From the NCBI GenBank assembly GCA_000413015.1, contig KE332515.1, forward strand, positions 1,383,712-1,447,711: a DNA stretch of 64,000 nt, given 5' to 3'. The notes beneath the pieces are model-generated. The model made no database searches. It worked only from the letters and a program-made list of their open reading frames with translations, and was not told the DNA's origin. The first letter of the stretch is position 1. Each line of letters starts with the position of its first letter. A program made the translations under genes and the position numbers. This stretch comes from Treponema socranskii subsp. paredis ATCC 35535. GTDB taxonomy: Bacteria > Spirochaetota > Spirochaetia > Treponematales > Treponemataceae. Positions 43,556-51,546 of this stretch are shown here, in pieces.

Positions 43556-44147
43556 TTATATATTCCTGAGATAAATTTTTTAAATAATTTGTAAGTTCTT
43601 CATAATCATTATCACCATAGAATTTTGCCATATTTTCTTGAATCTCAAGAGCTTTTTTCTTGTCTAAAATCTTAAATTCTGATAGCTTTATTGTATAGTT
43701 ATTATAAATATGTCCCTCACCAGGAGACCCCCTGGTACATTGAAAGATCCCGCGATTGAAATTGTAAGACTTTGAATCGTTTTGAATAAGTCCGCTACCG
43801 CAATTTGTGCAAAAATTCGCAATGTCATAAGTATAATTTATATATGATTTTTTGACATCAATTGTTTCGGGCTGAGGGTAACCGGAATATTTTCTGAGCC
43901 ATAACTGTAAATATGCAGCTCCATTAAGTTCTTTTTTAGAATAGTCAAGCCTGACTTGTATTATCTTTCCAGCCTTCGTATCTAAAAATTCTTTAACTTC
44001 TATAAAATCTGCTCTACTCTCAGGTATCTCAAAAATTAAAAGCAATCCTTCTGAGTATTTGATTTTATGACAAACCAAGTACTCTCTTATCTCTCTTGTA
44101 GGATCATCCTGATTGGTATTAAAAATATATCTATAGATCATAGTCAT
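43548..44147 (-). CDS. Immunity-like protein with CxxC zinc knuckle
   Basis: The start at 44147 (MTMIYRYIFNTNQDD) overlaps the TAA of a toxin tail as TAATG; an ATG further up at 44225 lies inside that tail and is rejected. The product is 199 residues, soluble, with FCTNCGSGLIQND as a zinc-knuckle-like CxxC. It is translationally linked to the tail ending AAAQTLGLE. A cytosolic immunity role is likely. Confidence 0.65.
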   Translation of the reverse strand: MTMIYRYIFNTNQDDPTREIREYLVCHKIKYSEGLLLIFEIPESRADFIEVKEFLDTKAGKIIQVRLDYSKKELNGAAYLQLWLRKYSGYPQPETIDVKKSYINYTYDIANFCTNCGSGLIQNDSKSYNFNRGIFQCTRGSPGEGHIYNNYTIKLSEFKILDKKKALEIQENMAKFYGDNDYEELTNYLKNLSQEYINE

Positions 44148-44300
44148 TATTCCAGCCCTAAAGTTTGTGCAGCTGCTTTTAGTAATTCCGGATACTCTGC
44201 ATATATTTTTTGTGCAGCTTCCCATATCTGTGATACGAAAAGTTTTTCATACTTTGTTTCATATAGCGGAAAAGTATATAAAAAAACATAGAATCTATTA
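44147..44300 (-). pseudogene. Severed toxin tail
   Basis: The frame reads YNDNRFYVFLYTFPLYETKY, then LFVSQIWEAAQKIYAEYPEL and ends AAAQTLGLE-stop. No Rhs core or start codon is found. The stop overlaps the start of the CxxC gene, identifying the pair. Confidence 0.6.
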
Positions 44301-44303
44301 TCG

Positions 44304-44738
44304 TTATATACCGAAATGAATCAAATTCATGTTTTTATACTTTGCCGATAAAATAAAATCCAGAAAATTTTTTAATTCTGTTATTACAAAAGCCTTATCC
44401 AATTTTTTCCCCTCCATTACCTTTAAGATCTCTTCGCTTCCTAAAGTTTCCATAAATATATGAATACGATTATACAGTTCTAAAAGTTGGTCATTATGAA
44501 TATATGTCATACCCATATATGCTAAATTATCTATTTCTTTAATGTTTTTGTAATCATAGAATTTTATATTCTTTAATTTATCAATAAACAAACAAAGTAT
44601 ATCATCATGAATATACATGATAGATTTTAATAATTTCTTATCATAGATAACAAATTTCCCGGTATTCTTATCTAATTCATTATTATCTATAACTGCAAAT
44701 TCATGTGTTAGGCTAGTCATTTCGGCTCTCTTTCTCAT
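44304..44738 (-). CDS. Immunity-like protein of unknown family
   Basis: This 144-residue product has no signal. It is helical and charged (HDDILCLFIDKLKNIKFYDY, EGKKLDKAFVITELKNFLDF). The start is uncertain (MRKRAEM or MTSLTHEF). The gene begins directly after repeat B, so any toxin partner has been replaced by the repeat. Small size and position are the only clues. Confidence 0.5.
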   Translation of the reverse strand: MRKRAEMTSLTHEFAVIDNNELDKNTGKFVIYDKKLLKSIMYIHDDILCLFIDKLKNIKFYDYKNIKEIDNLAYMGMTYIHNDQLLELYNRIHIFMETLGSEEILKVMEGKKLDKAFVITELKNFLDFILSAKYKNMNLIHFGI

Positions 44739-45028
44739 CGGTAACCCTCATTCCCGCCGCCGCGACCGCTTGCGGCGGGAACGCTGCGCGGGGAAGCAAT
44801 CCGGCGTAAGCGGATTTTTCTGCATTAAAAAGTGTTTTGCAACTTCTGTAAAAAAAAACATACTTTTGGCGAATATGCTTTTTCTACAGCTCAAACGCCA
44901 TGATTTTGAGCCGCTGCTGAATTGTCAAAGAACGAAACTGCAAAGTATTTCATGGAATATCTTGCAGAGATTTCTTTCAAATCACTTTATTTTTTATTAT
45001 AGTACATCGATATCGAATTGTAAAATAC
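44739..45028. repeat. Compound repeat B plus A, copy at 44.7 kb
   Basis: Repeat B (44739-44816, with a CCCGCCGC/GCGGCGGG hairpin) is joined by a linker to repeat A (44887-45028). It has the same order as at 30226-30535, and the linker is also similar (GTAAAAAAAA then GCGAATATGCTTTTTCTA). Confidence 0.75.
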
Positions 45029-45150
45029 TTTCTTTCGTTTGTTATGGAATTATTTTGTGCTCACATTTTTGTTATTATAGCAACCGGAAATCACCGAATC
45101 TAAAGTGTCTGCACTTTGTAAAATTTTTAGACTACTACGCAGTCAAAGTA

Positions 45151-45465
45151 TTATTTCAAGTTAAAAAGATTCATATAAAAATTTATAATATCACCCCAAA
45201 AATACAGTACACCAAGTAGCCATACTCCAATGTAAAGACTCCCTAAAAAAAGTTTTTCTTTTTTTAGTAGCCATATTTTTAAGAATACCTTCTTTTTTAT
45301 TATAATAATAATTCCTACTAAGGGAAAACTGAGAAGAAGATAAGAATAAATAAAACAAGCAATATATTTATTTTTAATAAAAATAAATAATATCCCGAAA
45401 ATAGGATCAATAGCTATAGGCAGAATTGTCATTAAACAATTTTTTATTTCGTTACTCATTTTCAT
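45151..45465 (-). CDS. Small membrane immunity-like protein
   Basis: This 104-residue protein has three hydrophobic segments (IDPIFGILFIFIKNKYIACF, YLLLSFPLVGIIIII, LFLGSLYIGVWLLGVLYFW). The start, MKMSNE or MSNE, overlaps the end of the toxin frame at 45452 (ATGAAAATGAGTAA). Coupling and membrane nature suggest immunity to the hydrophobic toxin upstream. Confidence 0.6.
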   Translation of the reverse strand: MKMSNEIKNCLMTILPIAIDPIFGILFIFIKNKYIACFIYSYLLLSFPLVGIIIIIKKKVFLKIWLLKKEKLFLGSLYIGVWLLGVLYFWGDIINFYMNLFNLK

Positions 45466-46018
45466 CTAACGACGTCCTTAACGCAAGAATCTTATCACTA
45501 ACCGACACAAGTGCATCATTTAGAGTATTTAAGCCATTAACAACATTATTGGCTACAAAAAATTTTCTAACTAAATCGATTTTTTTTATTATTTGCGATA
45601 CATCTTTTTTACCCGGAGTAACAATCAGATCTATAATATCATGTACCACATCTAAAGAAGCGCTGACCAATTCGGCAATTTCTTTATCAACTCCCGCAGT
45701 AATAAGAATTTCTGTCGTAACTGTATTTATTATCCCTCCATACTCAATATCGAAACAAGCAGATAATGCTTTTGCGAATCCATCAGATATATTATAAATA
45801 CCATCCAATCCAAGAAAAACACCCACACCGGTTCCAACACCAACAGTTCCTGCACTTATGCCAGCGGCGCCAACTTCTTCTAATATGCCACTGGTTAATC
45901 GTGAAAGACCAGCAAGAAATTGCCGTGTTAAAAACCTTCCCTCCGGATCCGTATACTTCACGGGGTTATTCCCCGCGTAGTGATACAGCTGGAACGAACC
46001 TGCATTTTTTTGAATAAA
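45452..46018 (-). CDS. Truncated Rhs toxin cassette
   Basis: Only the end of the core remains (SFQLYHYAGNNPVKYTDPEG). A glycine-rich segment follows (GAAGISAGTVGVGTGVGVF) and a helical tail (EIAELVSASLDVVHDIIDLI) ending RTSLDENE. The reading frame runs upstream to an ATG at 46069, but those residues overlap the neighbouring lipoprotein gene and are not Rhs. Probably inactive without an Rhs carrier. Activity unknown. Confidence 0.6.
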   Translation of the reverse strand, partial: FIQKNAGSFQLYHYAGNNPVKYTDPEGRFLTRQFLAGLSRLTSGILEEVGAAGISAGTVGVGTGVGVFLGLDGIYNISDGFAKALSACFDIEYGGIINTVTTEILITAGVDKEIAELVSASLDVVHDIIDLIVTPGKKDVSQIIKKIDLVRKFFVANNVVNGLNTLNDALVSVSDKILALRTSLDENE

Positions 46019-46025
46019 AAATCCT

Positions 46026-46472
46026 TTATTCAAAAAACCGCGTTTGTATGTCTTTTTTTTGATTTTCAAGCACCCATATTTTCCCTGTTTTATAAATGTA
46101 TATATGAGTAAGATAAAATTTAGTAATTTCCTTACTTAGGATAATTTTTCCATCATTAAACGGATAAAACTCTATAACGTTACCATACGGAACATCAGCA
46201 GGAACACAGTGAAGATTTATTATTTTTTTTATATTTCCTTTCTGAAAATAATATATTTTCGGCCCAATCCATCCATTTTCATGTACATCATAATAGTGCC
46301 CCTCTTCGAAAATTATTATTTCATCAAACTCCTTACAATAAATTGATAAATCAATAGAATTATTTTTCTTTATATGAGATATAATACTCCTCTCTTCTCT
46401 TGATTTACAAGAAGTTAATAAAAACAAAAAAGAAAAAATTATAAAGATTATTAAAATTTTTTTTTCAATCAT
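46026..46472 (-). CDS. Immunity-like lipoprotein
   Basis: The start at 46472 (MIEKKILIIFIIFSFLFLL) overlaps the TGA of the toxin tail, and a longer frame from 46502 is rejected. The 148-residue product has lipobox FLLTSC and a mature part with FDEIIIFEEGHYYDVHENGW. Coupling to the tail ending NNQGFSE marks it as the partner immunity protein, placed in the periplasm. Confidence 0.65.
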   Translation of the reverse strand: MIEKKILIIFIIFSFLFLLTSCKSREERSIISHIKKNNSIDLSIYCKEFDEIIIFEEGHYYDVHENGWIGPKIYYFQKGNIKKIINLHCVPADVPYGNVIEFYPFNDGKIILSKEITKFYLTHIYIYKTGKIWVLENQKKDIQTRFFE

Positions 46473-46690
46473 TCTGAAAATCCCTGATTGTTTTTCGTAC
46501 AAAGCACTGAATACGCATTATAATATTCGCTGTCACTTATTTTTGTTAATCCTACGCCATAAGTTCCATCCTCATTTTTGGAAATCGTATATAAACCTGT
46601 CTCATGAAAAAGGTCAATACTTTTTTTACATCATCTTCTTCTGAGATTTCCATATGTATAGTATCATCATATTGATCTTTTCGAATTTTA
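46469..46690 (-). pseudogene. Frameshifted toxin tail
   Basis: The tail reads LFHETGLYTISKNEDGTYGV, then SEYYNAYSVLCTKNNQGFSE-stop. Upstream text (DTIHMEISEEDDVKK) is in another frame, and the shift falls in an A7 run near 46630. No Rhs core is left. Confidence 0.6.
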
Positions 46691-46702
46691 TTTTTTCATG
46701 GC

Positions 46703-46983
46703 CTAAGAAAAATACTCCTCTTTACAAAACTCTAATAAATCATTTTCAGAACTCAATATTATTATGTATGAATAACGATAAAATCCTTTTATAAATGAAA
46801 ACTCTCTTGGAAAATATGCTATTTCCTTTTCAACTTTATCTTTTATAATTATTAAAACTCCTAATTTTCGAACTTCTTTATATTTTACAAATCTATTATA
46901 ATAGATTTTATAAAGATAATCCGCTTCGTGAACTAGAATTAACTGATATGTAAAGGATTTACATAAGAAATCAAAAACTCTCC
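46703..46983 (-). pseudogene. Start-less immunity-like remnant
   Basis: An open frame of about 90 codons reads FDFLCKSFTYQLILVHEADY, LGVLIIIKDKVEKEIAYFPR and YSYIIILSSENDLLEFCKEE to a TAG. There is no usable start codon, though GGAG occurs nearby. It probably lost its 5' end to the adjacent repeat. Confidence 0.5.
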
Positions 46984-47002
46984 TTATTTATTAACAATCA
47001 CC

Positions 47003-47335
47003 CTGCAAACCGTTTTATTATAATGCACCAATGACGAATTGTAAAATACTATTGTGATTGTTATGGAATTATTTTATGCCATGTCGAAAACTTATTTCTT
47101 GCGACTATTCATAACGCACATTCTGCTTAATGGAGCTGCCACGAACGGCAACGGAATGTGCCAGAGGTTTTCATTTTTGGAAGAAATGTTTTTTATGAAC
47201 AGAAAAGTTCCCGCCGGTACTTTGCATTACGGAAAATTCTTTCTCCGGGGAAAGCCTTTGTACGGAAGCCTGCGGCAGCGCGATCTGAGCAATTTCCTTC
47301 AAAAACTACGGAGTTTTAATTTTTACCCTGTGGAG
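47003..47335. repeat. Partial repeat A with repeat D
   Basis: TTTTATTATAATGCACCAAT and GAATTGTAAAATACT (47003-47050) are the end of repeat A. The following stretch shares GGCAACGGAATGTGCC, TTTTCATTTTTGGAAGAAAT and AAAACTACGGAGTTTT with 30536-30745. A 97-codon plus-strand frame across it is not conserved. Confidence 0.6.
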
Positions 47336-47953
47336 TTAAATGATTAAAAAAGTCTTGTATAAACGAGACGGATATGCTTCTTTACATTCTACGATGTAGT
47401 CAATTTCTTCTGTGTAATTTTCTTCATCTAATGAATAATGGCAGACAATTTTTACAGGAAATTTATCATTCAGCTTTCCATGTCGCCATTTAAACATATT
47501 ATAAAAATTTACCCAGCAAAAGTCTTTTGTATTAAAATCGGAGAATATTAATTTTTCAACTCCTGAATAATTAATACCATCAACTTCATAATTTTTGAAA
47601 ATAACCCTATTCTTGTTAGAATCATCCGGTTCATAAACATTATGCCTTTTTAAAATTCTATGCTTATTGTCATATAAAATTTCAAATTGATTGATGCGTA
47701 CTTGCTTAAAATTCTGTTTAGCAAAAATCCTAAAACCCAAATGCTGAGTTTTTAAGAAGATTACATTACCGACAGATATCCTCATAATAGAGTCTTTTTT
47801 TGATAACTGATTTATTTGAGTTGGATTAAATATATTTTTCATACTTGTATCATTTTTACAAGTAAACTCATAATATTTGCGTTTTTTAAATAAAGAAAAA
47901 ACTAACAAAAGACAAATTGATACTAATATAGAGCGTTTAATTACTTTTGACAT
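47336..47953 (-). CDS. Membrane-anchored immunity-like protein
   Basis: This 205-residue protein has one N-terminal anchor (SILVSICLLLVFSLF) and a basic, beta-rich domain (YEFTCKNDTSMKNIF, GVEKLIFSDFNTKDFCWVNF). It starts five bases after the stop of the tail ending NYGFNSR. Probably immunity to that tail. No family recognised. Confidence 0.6.
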   Translation of the reverse strand: MSKVIKRSILVSICLLLVFSLFKKRKYYEFTCKNDTSMKNIFNPTQINQLSKKDSIMRISVGNVIFLKTQHLGFRIFAKQNFKQVRINQFEILYDNKHRILKRHNVYEPDDSNKNRVIFKNYEVDGINYSGVEKLIFSDFNTKDFCWVNFYNMFKWRHGKLNDKFPVKIVCHYSLDEENYTEEIDYIVECKEAYPSRLYKTFLII

Positions 47954-47958
47954 CTAAG

Positions 47959-48180
47959 TTACCTTGAATTAAATCCATAATTAGAACCGACGCTCATACT
48001 CCAATAAACCGGTTTAGTACCGGTTTGGCGGAAGAACGGCTTCATATCATATTGTCCATGGATACTTCCTAATGTTATACACATTATAGTTACGCGAGAA
48101 ACATAACCGTAATTATACGTTGACGAATCTATTCCTGTTCCAACATAATTACCTTATGCATCGAAAAATATTTTTCAACT
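47959..48180 (-). pseudogene. Severed toxin tail with a stop
   Basis: The frame reads FFDA-stop-GNYVGTGIDSSTYNYGYV, then GSIHGQYDMKPFFRQTGTKP and ends SMSVGSNYGFNSR. The internal TAA probably replaced a tyrosine codon. No Rhs core remains. Confidence 0.55.
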
Positions 48181-48279
48181 TACCTGCCTTCTACCATTTT
48201 CTCCGCCATTCGTTTTATTATACGAGTGTTCCCCATTAGCGGCAAGGTTTTACGCGACACTTTAGTATTCTTCTTTCTT

Positions 48280-48768
48280 TTAAACCGAAAACATAGAATT
48301 TAGCCATTGCGTTTTGAACTTGGGATATAATACAAACCCCAACCACTCTTCCTTGACACTTCCATCGGATAATTCAAACTTCACTTTTAAACTTATATAT
48401 ATCGGTGTATCGTCTTCCATATCATCCAAATTAAATTCTTTCGGTAAATCATATCGTTCACCCTCGGAATCTGTAGTTGAAAATAATTCATTGCTTCTAT
48501 ACTCAAATGTATTTTTATTGACAATAACTTCTTCAAAAGTAACGGTTTTACATAATGTATTTTTAATATCACAAGTTAGTATTAGTTTATAAGGAGGTAT
48601 ATCACCTCCATTTCCAATGCAGCCAAAAATATTAGCGTATATTTCAACACCATACAGAAAATAAGAGCAATTATTAGAAGAATACGTTTTAGTTTTTGCA
48701 GGGTAAACCAAACATGAGGCCAATAATAATAAGAATGGGAGAAACAAAATATAAAAGCACTTTTTCAT
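48280..48768 (-). CDS. Immunity-like lipoprotein
   Basis: The ATG at 48768 (MKKCFYILFLPFLLLLASC) has GGAGG upstream and a clear lipobox LLASC. The longer frame from 48807 is rejected. The 162-residue product has a beta-rich mature part (KLILTCDIKNTLCKTVTFEE, PIYISLKVKFELSDGSVKEE). It begins two bases after the tail stop at 48773. Probably immunity; family unknown. Confidence 0.65.
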   Translation of the reverse strand: MKKCFYILFLPFLLLLASCLVYPAKTKTYSSNNCSYFLYGVEIYANIFGCIGNGGDIPPYKLILTCDIKNTLCKTVTFEEVIVNKNTFEYRSNELFSTTDSEGERYDLPKEFNLDDMEDDTPIYISLKVKFELSDGSVKEEWLGFVLYPKFKTQWLNSMFSV

Positions 48769-48772
48769 TTTT

Positions 48773-49021
48773 TTAATCCTCCGTATTGGTTTTATTTTTG
48801 CAATCAATGACTTCCTTCGCTTTGCTCACTGCCGAGTTTGCGCTGCAAACTCGCTGCAGATGTCGCTGTTGAACTGCTGTGAGAGCACGGAAATCAAGTT
48901 TTGAATCATATCTGTCTATTATCTGTTTATTGAACTCAATTTTAATCACTTTACAGGTTTTAAAATCAGGAATATCCATAAAACACTCAAAAAAAATTGT
49001 TCTTTTTTCTAAAAATACCAT
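48773..49021 (-). pseudogene. Severed toxin tail with palindromic insert
   Basis: The 82-codon frame reads MDIPDFKTCKVIKIEFNKQI, IDRYDSKLDF, then ALTAVQQRHLQRVCSANSAV and ends CKNKTNTED. The second part is encoded by a hairpin element (GAGTTTGCGCTGCAAACTC near 48832). Its stop is two bases before the lipoprotein start, as for other toxin tails. Confidence 0.5.
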
Positions 49022-49080
49022 AACTCATTCAATGACAACAGCAATTTCCCAAAATTGATTTCCGTAACTTAACTCCTGTT

Positions 49081-49111
49081 AAAAACAAAAAACCACTCAT
49101 TTCTGAGTGGT
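49081..49111 (-). terminator. Terminator of the initiator tRNA gene
   Basis: On the minus strand ACCACTCA and TGAGTGGT form an 8-base stem with a GAAA loop, followed by TTTTTTGTTTTT. It starts seven bases after the tRNA, a textbook intrinsic terminator. Confidence 0.9.
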
Positions 49112-49118
49112 CTGTTTT

Positions 49119-49190
49119 AGCGGGGGCAGGACTTGAACCTGCGGCCTCCGGGTTATGAGCCCGACGAGCTGCCAACTGCTCTACCCCGCG
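49119..49190 (-). tRNA. Initiator tRNA-fMet (CAT)
   Basis: The 72-base cloverleaf has anticodon CAT in GGGCTCATAACCC, giving three G-C pairs in the anticodon stem. The first base C cannot pair with the T at the end of the acceptor stem. Both features identify the initiator. The T arm is GCAGG-TTCAAGT-CCTGC. CCA is not encoded. Confidence 0.95.
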
Positions 49191-49782
49191 TCGTATGTTC
49201 GATTATAGTATTGTTTATCGGGTAAATAGTCAAGAGCACGGCAATTCCGAGCAGTGCGCCACTTGCAACGAGCGCGGAGCGCGAAGTTTCCCGCGCAGGA
49301 ATTGCCGTGCGTCTCCTATAAAAGAAAAACGATTTAGCGTTTTTCGACTTCGGACTTATTAGAGCAATTCCGAGCAGTGTCCGTTCGCGTTACATCCTTG
49401 TATCGCTCACTACCGCATTTTGCTGCGCAAAATGCGCAAATGTTATGCAAAAATGCGACACGGCATCCGTGCCGTGCATCGGAAGCGGAGCGCGAAGTTC
49501 CCCGCGCCACTTGCAACGAGCGCGGAGAGCGAAGTTCCCCGCGCAGGATTTGCCGAGCTTCTCCAATCATCGGCACTCTACACAAAGCATCTTGCGACAG
49601 AGTTCTCCTAAGGAATCACGGTAGTCTTTCATACCTTGTTATTTTATTCGAAAGGATAAAGCATGAAAGCCTCCGCACGGATAAAAGAAAAACAGCTTGG
49701 TCGTTTTTCAAATCTCGACTTATCAGAGCAAACCCACCTTTTCTTTTACAAAAAAAGTCCCCCTACTGTACGGAAGCCGCAT
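49191..49782. repeat. Intergenic region with repeat C
   Basis: This stretch is hairpin-rich and has no gene. Copy 1 of repeat C is at 49497-49629 and matches 51391-51527; a partial copy is at 49250-49316. GCAATTCCGAGCAGTG occurs twice. The short frames starting MCRVPMIGEAR come from the repeat itself. Confidence 0.6.
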
Positions 49783-50796
49783 TCACTTTATTTTCCCGAC
49801 TATATCCACGAACTTACTCGGAGCGGATATTCCAACCGTTTCTTTCGTGTCTAAATCGTGTCTGTACCAAATAAGTCCGGGATACCACGTCAAAAGAAAA
49901 TGTCTGATGGGGGATGACGTTTCGGAAGTATCTTTTGAAAAATAAAGATATGTTCCGTCAAGATAATATAAATCTTTGCCTTTATACCTCGTACCTTTCA
50001 ATAAATCGCGTTTCAAACCCGTATCGTACGCCGTTTTTGTTTCCAAATCATAAATCATTATGCGTCCGTCTCTATCTCTTCCTACGAGCTTTTTTCCGTC
50101 CGCTGATACGTTAAAATATTCCCACATCCTGATCAACTTGTATTGTTTTACAGATCCGTCTTCGCTCGAACGTACCAGTTCGATTCCGTCGTTCGGTACA
50201 CCGTAATGTCCCCATTCATTTTCATACGGAATAAATGCCGCCTCATCGATTTTGTAATACCCTTTGTAAAAAAATATCTTATTGTTTTTAAATGCGATCG
50301 GTTCAAAAAGTGCTCCCTTATTAATCGTTATATGTATCGCCGTATCGTCTGCAAGCGGTGATATAATATATCGATATGCACCGGCATCTCTATCATTTGA
50401 TATCAACACTTTTCCGTCATCGATACCGTATACAAAACCGATGTGGTTTTTTTTAACTATAGGATTTTGAATATCAGCGATTTTATCTTTTACTTCATAG
50501 AAAAAAATATCTCTGCTTACTTTGTTTTCGAGTATGTCATATGCCCTGCGTGTACTGTATATTACAAGCCAAAGCCGATGTTCCGCAGAATCATAAAAGC
50601 AATCAGGCACATCGTCATAGCCGGACAGTTTACATTGCTCTTTTAACGCGGCAAAAGCAATTTGCGTATCACCTATCCATACGTCGCTGTCGGTCGAGCC
50701 GAAAAACAAAAGATTATCTTCCGCTATTTGAACGTCGGAAGCGGAGCAAGAGCAAAGCATACAAGTTCCGATAATGGCAATCAATATGTTCTTCAT
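49783..50796 (-). CDS. Lipoprotein, possible beta-propeller
   Basis: This 337-residue product has lipobox MLCSC in its signal (NILIAIIGTCMLCSC). The mature part has regularly spaced strand pairs (GKVLISNDRDAGAYRYIISP, KLVGRDRDGRIMIYDLETKT, YYLDGTYLYFSKDTSE) like a beta-propeller. No family recognised. It and the next gene lie between two direct copies of repeat C. Confidence 0.7.
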   Translation of the reverse strand: MKNILIAIIGTCMLCSCSASDVQIAEDNLLFFGSTDSDVWIGDTQIAFAALKEQCKLSGYDDVPDCFYDSAEHRLWLVIYSTRRAYDILENKVSRDIFFYEVKDKIADIQNPIVKKNHIGFVYGIDDGKVLISNDRDAGAYRYIISPLADDTAIHITINKGALFEPIAFKNNKIFFYKGYYKIDEAAFIPYENEWGHYGVPNDGIELVRSSEDGSVKQYKLIRMWEYFNVSADGKKLVGRDRDGRIMIYDLETKTAYDTGLKRDLLKGTRYKGKDLYYLDGTYLYFSKDTSETSSPIRHFLLTWYPGLIWYRHDLDTKETVGISAPSKFVDIVGKIK

Positions 50797-50845
50797 TTTT
50801 CTGTCCGATAAGAAAAATTTCCCTTAAAATAATAATCATTACATT

Positions 50846-51274
50846 TTACTTCAAAGATTCATCTATAAGTTCCAAAGCAAGATTAAGATATTTTTGAACC
50901 CGCTCCGACTGTTTTGAAATTTCACTTTTTTCGCCTTCAAAATCTTCCAGATGCTCTTTTTTTGAATTATTTATAGTATATTGTTCATTATACGTTATCT
51001 TCTCTGAAAAACCTTTAAAACTGTGTTCTGTAAAACTTATATAATAATGAATCTGATACATTGAAGTATAAAAATACATCTTAACACAACAATCATTTTT
51101 ATTTGATTCATTTATAAAGACTTCCCCACGCCCATTAACATTCGGCAAATAATCAGCTAGATCATATTCAAATTTTGAATAAGCGTTATGATTATTCGAT
51201 GAAAGGCTATTTGAATACAAATTACATATAATGAATAATATTAATAAAACGAATATTCTTGATTTATTTAACAT
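50846..51274 (-). CDS. Small secreted protein
   Basis: This 142-residue product has a signal peptide (IFVLLILFIICNLYSNSL) and a soluble domain (FEYDLADYLPNVNGRGEVFI, GFSEKITYNEQYTINNSKKE). Upstream of the lipoprotein gene on the same strand, it may share its transcript. Function unknown. Confidence 0.6.
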   Translation of the reverse strand: MLNKSRIFVLLILFIICNLYSNSLSSNNHNAYSKFEYDLADYLPNVNGRGEVFINESNKNDCCVKMYFYTSMYQIHYYISFTEHSFKGFSEKITYNEQYTINNSKKEHLEDFEGEKSEISKQSERVQKYLNLALELIDESLK

Positions 51275-51390
51275 TTACAAAACCATCCGTTGTTTCATTT
51301 TTTTTCTTTTTTCTCTCTCAACGCTCTAGGCATAAAGCCAAATGTATTTTGAAAGTGTGGTAAGTCTGGAAAATCTGTCCACCGAGCGAA

Positions 51391-51527
51391 GTTTCCCGCG
51401 CCACTTGCAACGAGCGCGGAGCGAGCGCGAAGTTCCCCGCGCAGGATTTGCCGAGCTTCTCCAATCATCGGCACTCGACACAAAGCATCTTGCGACAGAG
51501 TTCTCCTAAGGAATCACGGTAGTCTTT
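51391..51527. repeat. Repeat C, second copy
   Basis: CCACTTGCAACGAGCGCGGA, GATTTGCCGAGCTTCTCCAA and TTGCGACAGAGTTCTCCTAA occur here and at 49497-49629 in the same order and orientation. Confidence 0.85.
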
Positions 51528-51546
51528 TTGCCGAAAGCCGTTCTTT

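Noticed and set aside
47054-47347. 97-codon plus-strand frame
   Set aside because: It falls in repeat D and the related copy at 30.6 kb does not keep the frame.
28205-49021. Insertion-sequence origin of the repeats
   Set aside because: No transposase remnant or terminal inverted repeats of an insertion sequence were found.
28205-49021. Type VI secretion locus for the Rhs toxins
   Set aside because: No Hcp, VgrG, sheath or other secretion gene is present.
49334-49585. Short frames beginning MCRVPMIGEAR, here and at 51295
   Set aside because: They are part of repeat C and diverge after the repeat.
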